A stretch of DNA of 36,408 nt. It comes from Eubacteriaceae bacterium UBA4266. GTDB lineage: Bacteria; Bacillota; Clostridia; Eubacteriales; Eubacteriaceae. Below the pieces are notes generated by a model that saw nothing but the letters and a program-made list of their open reading frames with translations, was not told the origin of the DNA and did no database searches. The position numbers were made by a program, and so were the translations under genes. The stretch spans positions 1-36,408 of the forward strand of contig DGWE01000010.1 of the NCBI GenBank assembly GCA_002396065.1, in the 5' to 3' direction. Below, in pieces: positions 33,359 to 36,408 of the stretch. Within the stretch, counting starts at the first letter, position 1. Each line of letters begins with the position of its first letter.

Positions 33359-33368
33359 AAAACAAAAT

Positions 33369-34418
33369 CTATTTCAGACCGTAACTGCTTTTTGAGGCAA
33401 CCGTGTTCCCTTGGAAAGTAATATTTGCATTTGAATCCGAGCTGCCATTGCCCTGCCAATAAAAGATTTGAACATTGACCGTGTTGCCCTGCGCGTCCTT
33501 GTAAGTAGATTCAGACAACTTGGAACCGTCACTGCCGATAATCTGTTTGACCTGATCGTACGTCATGCCGTTGGTGATTTTGTCGTACTGGGCTTTGGTA
33601 ATCGTTCCCGCATTGGCTGTCGTGTTCGAATTTGCCGCAGCCGTCGTGCCGTTGTTGTTATTATCTGCCGTCGACTGGCTGTTCGTATTGGACGAAGACG
33701 AGCTGGTAGATGAACTATTGGAAGAGCTGTCTTTATTCGAACTCTTCGAACTCGACGATGTTGTGCTGCTGCTGTTTTTCGTAAAGGGCAGGCCGTGATC
33801 CCTAAAATACAGGAAATAGGACGCGGCGGCCGCCACAACCACAATCGCGATCACAATCAGCGCAATCATCGGGCCTTTTTTCTTTTTCTTTACCGGTTTG
33901 TCCGCAGCTTCGGCTATTGCAGGCCCTTCTTCCACCGTTTCCGCTGCAGACTGTGCTGATTCTGCAGCTTCTTCCGGTCCTGCTTCTTCGGATGGTTCTG
34001 GCTTGTAGTCAATTTTGTCCGTTTCCGGTGATTCATCTTCTTGCGCTTCCGGTTCCTGAGCTTGAGGTTCGGATTCGGATTCGCCAGGCTGATCAGCGTT
34101 GATTTTCGCTTCCGCCTGCTGCATCTGTTCTTCTTCTAACTTTTCAAGCTCTTTAATGACATTTTTGAAAACAGGCGTTACAGCTCGTTTAAAAGCCGTA
34201 ATCATCTTTGGATCATCAACTTGAATGACCATCCGCGTTTTTCCCATTTCAGGAATCATATAATCAATGCCAATCGGGCCGTGTTCTGGATGCTTGCCTT
34301 CAATATGCAGGCTGTTCTCGTCCACCATAATATCTTCAACGCCCATATTAGCGAGCGCCGCTTCCGATGAACGCATCCAGGCATCCAATTGACCTTTGGC
34401 TGTAAGTGCCTGTCTCAT
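33369..34418 (-). CDS. Single-span membrane protein with C-terminal DUF3862/BamE-like domain
   Basis: The 349-residue protein has an N-terminal soluble domain (1-95), an acidic Glu/Pro/Ala stretch (100-175), five Lys, a membrane segment (about 184-204), a Ser/Asn/Thr linker (215-270), and a C-terminal domain (273-349) with KITNGMTYDQVKQIIG resembling DUF3862 and SmpA/BamE folds. The basic residues before the segment put the N-terminus inside and the final domain outside. The N-terminal part is not recognised. The ATG at 34418 has AGGAGG 7 bases upstream; a longer reading lacks one. It has its own strong promoter and a terminator. Function is unknown; a wall or surface sensing role is a guess. 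Confidence 0.78.
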   Translation of the reverse strand: MRQALTAKGQLDAWMRSSEAALANMGVEDIMVDENSLHIEGKHPEHGPIGIDYMIPEMGKTRMVIQVDDPKMITAFKRAVTPVFKNVIKELEKLEEEQMQQAEAKINADQPGESESEPQAQEPEAQEDESPETDKIDYKPEPSEEAGPEEAAESAQSAAETVEEGPAIAEAADKPVKKKKKGPMIALIVIAIVVVAAAASYFLYFRDHGLPFTKNSSSTTSSSSKSSNKDSSSNSSSTSSSSSNTNSQSTADNNNNGTTAAANSNTTANAGTITKAQYDKITNGMTYDQVKQIIGSDGSKLSESTYKDAQGNTVNVQIFYWQGNGSSDSNANITFQGNTVASKSSYGLK

Positions 34419-34437
34419 GTATCTGCCTCCTGTTTCA

Positions 34438-34453
34438 TATGTTTTCAAACATA
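34438..34453. repeat. Inverted repeat in the leader of the DUF3862-like gene
   Basis: Perfect arms TATGTTT and AAACATA around a 2-base centre, located just downstream of the predicted transcription start. It fits an operator or a small hairpin. Confidence 0.5.
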
Positions 34454-34466
34454 CCACTCTTAATTT

Positions 34467-34495
34467 ATTCTATTCCATATAATTTTAGCTGTCAA
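34467..34495 (-). promoter_or_regulatory. Promoter of the DUF3862-like gene
   Basis: On the minus strand, a consensus TTGACA (34490-34495) and TAGAAT (34467-34472) are 17 bp apart, among the strongest promoters in the window. It may also feed thiM-thiE by readthrough. Confidence 0.85.
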
Positions 34496-34567
34496 GCAAA
34501 ATAATCGGTTTCGTTGCCGAATAAACACATTCTACGGATATTTACAATATTTTAGCCGATCTTTCGC

Positions 34568-34765
34568 TCATTCATCCATAATCGTGTAATGCGTATCCAC
34601 ACAATGATAATTTCGATCAGGGGAAGGCGCATTTTGATTGACTTTAATATAATCCTGTAAATTCTGTTTTAGGTCCTTTGCGAAGCGGCTTGCAGCGATC
34701 GCTGTGCCAGCTGTTAATACAGCAGCGGTGCCAAGTCTCACAAGACCTTTTGTCAATAAACTCAT
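34568..34765 (-). CDS. Small 65-residue protein, unknown
   Basis: The ATG is preceded by GGGAGGATC, and a promoter lies upstream, so expression is credible. The N-terminal third is hydrophobic to amphipathic (LVRLGTAAVLTAGTAIAASR, about 8-27), followed by a charged helix and a tail with His and Cys (YHCVDTHYTIMDE). A membrane-surface association is possible. No family is recognised. It is a single-gene unit between the DUF3862-like gene and the tRNA array. Confidence 0.65.
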   Translation of the reverse strand: MSLLTKGLVRLGTAAVLTAGTAIAASRFAKDLKQNLQDYIKVNQNAPSPDRNYHCVDTHYTIMDE

Positions 34766-34801
34766 TGATCCTCCCTTTTCTAGGCAATCATTTTATTTAT
34801 T

Positions 34802-34830
34802 ATTATACAATATTTTCTATCATCATGAAA
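34802..34830 (-). promoter_or_regulatory. Promoter of the 65-residue gene
   Basis: On the minus strand, TATAAT (34802-34807) with TTTCAT (34825-34830) 17 bp upstream. The -10 is consensus, the -35 is partial. Confidence 0.6.
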
Positions 34831-34862
34831 TAAGCATTTGTAGAGTTTTTAAATTTAAGCAT

Positions 34863-34891
34863 AAAAAAAAAGACCTAATAAATTAAGTCTT
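34863..34891 (-). terminator. Intrinsic terminator of the tRNA array
   Basis: On the minus strand AAGACTTAA pairs with TTAGGTCTT (one T-G pair, 4-base loop), followed by a run of T to 34863. It is 5 bp after tRNA-Trp. Confidence 0.85.
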
Positions 34892-34896
34892 AAAAA

Positions 34897-34972
34897 TGGC
34901 AGGGGCAGAAGGATTTGAACCCTCGGCACGTGGTTTTGGAGACCACTGCTCTACCAACTGAGCTATACCCCT
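34897..34972 (-). tRNA. tRNA-Trp (CCA anticodon)
   Basis: A 76-base tRNA with encoded CCA; acceptor AGGGGTA pairs with TGCCCCT, and anticodon loop CTCCAAA gives CCA. Last gene of the array. Confidence 0.96.
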
Positions 34973-34981
34973 GCAAGGAAA

Positions 34982-35057
34982 TGGTGATCCATCGGGGATT
35001 TGAACCCCGGACACCCTGATTAAAAGTCAGATGCTCTACCAACTGAGCTAATGGATC
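34982..35057 (-). tRNA. tRNA-Lys (TTT anticodon)
   Basis: A 76-base tRNA with encoded CCA; acceptor GATCCAT pairs fully with ATGGATC, and loop CTTTTAA gives anticodon TTT. Confidence 0.96.
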
Positions 35058-35061
35058 ATAA

Positions 35062-35146
35062 TGGTGGGGAAAGATGGATTCGAACCATCGTAGACTAAGT
35101 CAACGGATTTACAGTCCGCCCCCTTTAGCCACTCGGGCATTTCCCC
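35062..35146 (-). tRNA. tRNA-Tyr (GTA anticodon)
   Basis: An 85-base class II tRNA with long variable arm and encoded CCA; acceptor GGGGAAA pairs with TTTCCCC, and loop CTGTAAA gives anticodon GTA. Confidence 0.96.
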
Positions 35147-35157
35147 GAACATTAGAA

Positions 35158-35233
35158 TGGAGCTGACGGGCGGACTTGAACCGCCAACCTGCTGATTACA
35201 AATCAGCTGCTCTGCCAATTGAGCCACGTCAGC
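35158..35233 (-). tRNA. tRNA-Thr (TGT anticodon)
   Basis: A 76-base tRNA with encoded CCA; acceptor GCTGACG pairs with CGTCAGC, and loop TTTGTAA gives anticodon TGT. Confidence 0.96.
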
Positions 35234-35242
35234 ATATTAAAA

Positions 35243-35319
35243 TGGCGACCAGGATGAGGTTCGAACTCACGACCTCCAGCGTGACAGGCTGGCATTCTAA
35301 CCAACTGAACTACCTGGCC
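35243..35319 (-). tRNA. tRNA-Asp (GTC anticodon)
   Basis: A 77-base tRNA with encoded CCA; acceptor GGCCAGG pairs with CCTGGTC (one G-T pair), and loop CTGTCAC gives anticodon GTC. Confidence 0.96.
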
Positions 35320-35329
35320 GCTAAAAAAT

Positions 35330-35404
35330 TGGTGACCCCTGGGAGATTCGAACTCCCGTAGCCGCCGTGAAAGGGCGGTGTCTTAACCACTTGACCAACG
35401 CGCC
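35330..35404 (-). tRNA. tRNA-Glu (TTC anticodon) with mismatched acceptor stem
   Basis: A 75-base tRNA with encoded CCA. D-arm, anticodon arm (CCGCC-CTTTCAC-GGCGG, anticodon TTC) and T-arm (GGGAG-TTCGAAT-CTCCC) are all intact. The acceptor strands GGCGCGT and AGGGGTC give G-G oppositions at pairs 4-69 and 6-67; the 3' strand would pair fully with GGCCCCT. It may be functional but weak, or a decaying copy. Confidence 0.88.
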
Positions 35405-35405
35405 A

Positions 35406-35481
35406 TGGCTCCCCGAGCTGGACTCGAACCAGCGACATATGGATTAACAGTCCACCGTTCTACCGACTGAACTATCGGGGA
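35406..35481 (-). tRNA. tRNA-Asn (GTT anticodon)
   Basis: A 76-base tRNA with encoded CCA; acceptor TCCCCGA pairs with TCGGGGA, and loop CTGTTAA gives anticodon GTT. First gene of the array, one base from tRNA-Glu. Confidence 0.96.
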
Positions 35482-35509
35482 ATCACTTGGTGTGTCACCA
35501 ACGAAAATT

Positions 35510-35538
35510 ATTATACGATACTTTTCTGGAGAATGCAA
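35510..35538 (-). promoter_or_regulatory. Promoter of the seven-tRNA array
   Basis: On the minus strand, TTGCAT (35533-35538) and TATAAT (35510-35515) are 17 bp apart. Transcription starts about 20 bases ahead of tRNA-Asn; the short leader can form a TTGGTG/CACCAA hairpin. Confidence 0.82.
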
Positions 35539-35567
35539 CCCCTTTTTTAACTTTTTTCAAAAAAAAT

Positions 35568-36380
35568 TTAAATTATTTTTTGCCCGATCAAAAAAGCGGC
35601 GATTCCACTGTCGTTATTGCTTAGTGTGACGGCCTTCGCCACGGCCTTAACATCGTCGGGAGCATTGCCCATCGCGACACTCATCCCCGTGTACTCCAGC
35701 ATGGCAAGGTCGTTGTAGTTATCGCCAAAGGACAGTGCCTCTGACTTGTCCAGGCCGTAATCTTTGAGCATAACTTCAATCCCTGCCGCCTTGGACACAG
35801 CGCCATCCATAATTTCCAAAAGGATGTCGGAGGAACGCGCCACCTGAAACTGCGGATAATGCTGCTGAAAATACTTTTCTGCGGCGGCGCAGTCTGCCGG
35901 TTCCGCCATCAGCAGAATCTTATGCGGCAGCGTGCCCTGCGCAAGCAGGTTGTCAAAATCGGCCTGTTCAGCCTGCGCCGAGGTGATCTCTTCCTCACGC
36001 CTCACGCGCGCATCCTGCTTATCCGCCACATACCAGTGATGAGCGCTGTAAAAATTCACCGTCACCGCCGGGAATTTTTCGCCAATCTCCGCTAACAGCT
36101 TACGCACAGGAACAGCCGCCATATAGGTACTGGCAAGCTCTCTGCCCTCTTTGTCCAGCACATAGGCACCGCTGTAGCAGATGATGGGCATCTTTATCCC
36201 CATATCCTCCGTAATCGGATAAATCGCCTCCGGCATCCGCGCCGACACCAACACAAAGGGAATATCCTTCGCCACCAGCTTTTTTACAGCATCCTTCGTC
36301 TGACTGGTCACTACATGCTGACTCGTCAGCACCGTGCCGTCAATATCGGAAAAAACTATTTTTACATCTGTCTTCGTCAT
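35568..36380 (-). CDS. Cof-type HAD-IIB family phosphatase
   Basis: The 270-residue cytoplasmic hydrolase has motif I DIDGT (Asp12 nucleophile, Asp14 acid), motif II LVSARMP, a C2-type cap (about 85-185), and motif IV LSFGDNYNDLAML (about 216-228), typical of Cof/YidA-like sugar-phosphate and nucleotide phosphatases. The physiological substrate cannot be told from sequence. The ATG is preceded by a G-rich ribosome site (GGGGGG). An imperfect inverted repeat spans the start codon. No clear terminator follows; the downstream 50 bases are A/T-rich. Confidence 0.9.
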   Translation of the reverse strand: MTKTDVKIVFSDIDGTVLTSQHVVTSQTKDAVKKLVAKDIPFVLVSARMPEAIYPITEDMGIKMPIICYSGAYVLDKEGRELASTYMAAVPVRKLLAEIGEKFPAVTVNFYSAHHWYVADKQDARVRREEEITSAQAEQADFDNLLAQGTLPHKILLMAEPADCAAAEKYFQQHYPQFQVARSSDILLEIMDGAVSKAAGIEVMLKDYGLDKSEALSFGDNYNDLAMLEYTGMSVAMGNAPDDVKAVAKAVTLSNNDSGIAAFLIGQKII

Positions 36381-36406
36381 AATAATCCCCCCAAGGATAT
36401 TATGAC
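36376..36406. repeat. Imperfect inverted repeat over the HAD gene start
   Basis: GTCATAATAATCC and GGATATTATGAC face each other around a six-base C-rich centre. The left arm includes the start codon and the centre is the ribosome site, so a hairpin in the mRNA or a protein operator is possible. Confidence 0.55.
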
Positions 36407-36408
36407 AT

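Noticed and set aside
33312..33368. TPP riboswitch ahead of thiM
   Set aside because: The 57 bp are filled by a terminator and the ribosome site; no CTGAGA or aptamer-like conserved pieces were seen.
35176..35361. 61-codon plus-strand open frame across tRNA-Thr and tRNA-Asp
   Set aside because: It lies wholly over tRNA genes on the other strand and has no ribosome site.
34897..35481. tRNA array as an integration site for a mobile element
   Set aside because: No integrase, no partial tRNA repeat and no phage-like genes flank it within the window.

Overview
The window looks like core chromosome of a Gram-positive, clostridia-type Firmicute, most likely of the Eubacteriaceae or a near relative. 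That placement is an inference from gene content: PolC-type replicase, DUF4364, the PDZ/radical-SAM DUF512 protein next to der, a NusG-domain-II plus Gx-transporter pair, a two-module 2-hydroxyacyl-CoA dehydratase activase, and AGGAGG-type ribosome sites throughout. No phage, transposon, integrase or CRISPR was seen. Most genes are on the minus strand.

Layout from left to right: the start of a malic enzyme gene and a membrane-anchored GH25 lysozyme (minus); a stand-alone S24-fold protein (plus); tRNA-Leu(CAG) (minus); NusG_II/Gx transporter pair (plus) converging on der and the DUF512 radical SAM gene (minus); DUF4364 (plus); then a long minus-strand run which, in transcription order, is activase, uppS, cdsA, an rseP-like protease without PDZ, ispG, polC and vanY. 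This run joins lipid and isoprenoid precursor supply to DNA replication, but lacks the dxr gene that normally sits inside it. A divergent helix-turn-helix/S24 regulator faces rnpB. Next come the minus-strand blocks cinA-recA, ftsK-rimO-pgsA, rpsO-pnp, proB/small ORF/GT28 glycosyltransferase, thiM-thiE, and a membrane protein with a DUF3862-like domain. The right end holds a 65-residue small protein, a seven-gene tRNA array (Asn-Glu-Asp-Thr-Tyr-Lys-Trp) and a Cof-type HAD phosphatase.

Regulatory signals are unusually readable. Nine promoters have boxes exactly 17 bp apart, and several clean intrinsic terminators separate the units. No stretch over 300 bases lacks a gene; the longest gap, 18864-19131, holds the activase promoter, a tandem 14-bp direct repeat and the leader of the divergent regulator.

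No clearly new multi-gene system was found. The most unusual items are: two S24-fold proteins that both have Thr where the catalytic Ser is expected; a tRNA-Glu gene with two G-G mismatches in its acceptor stem; a site-2 protease without its PDZ domain; a CinA with a degenerate amidase half; a missing dxr; and a thiM-thiE pair placed directly behind a terminator with no visible TPP riboswitch.
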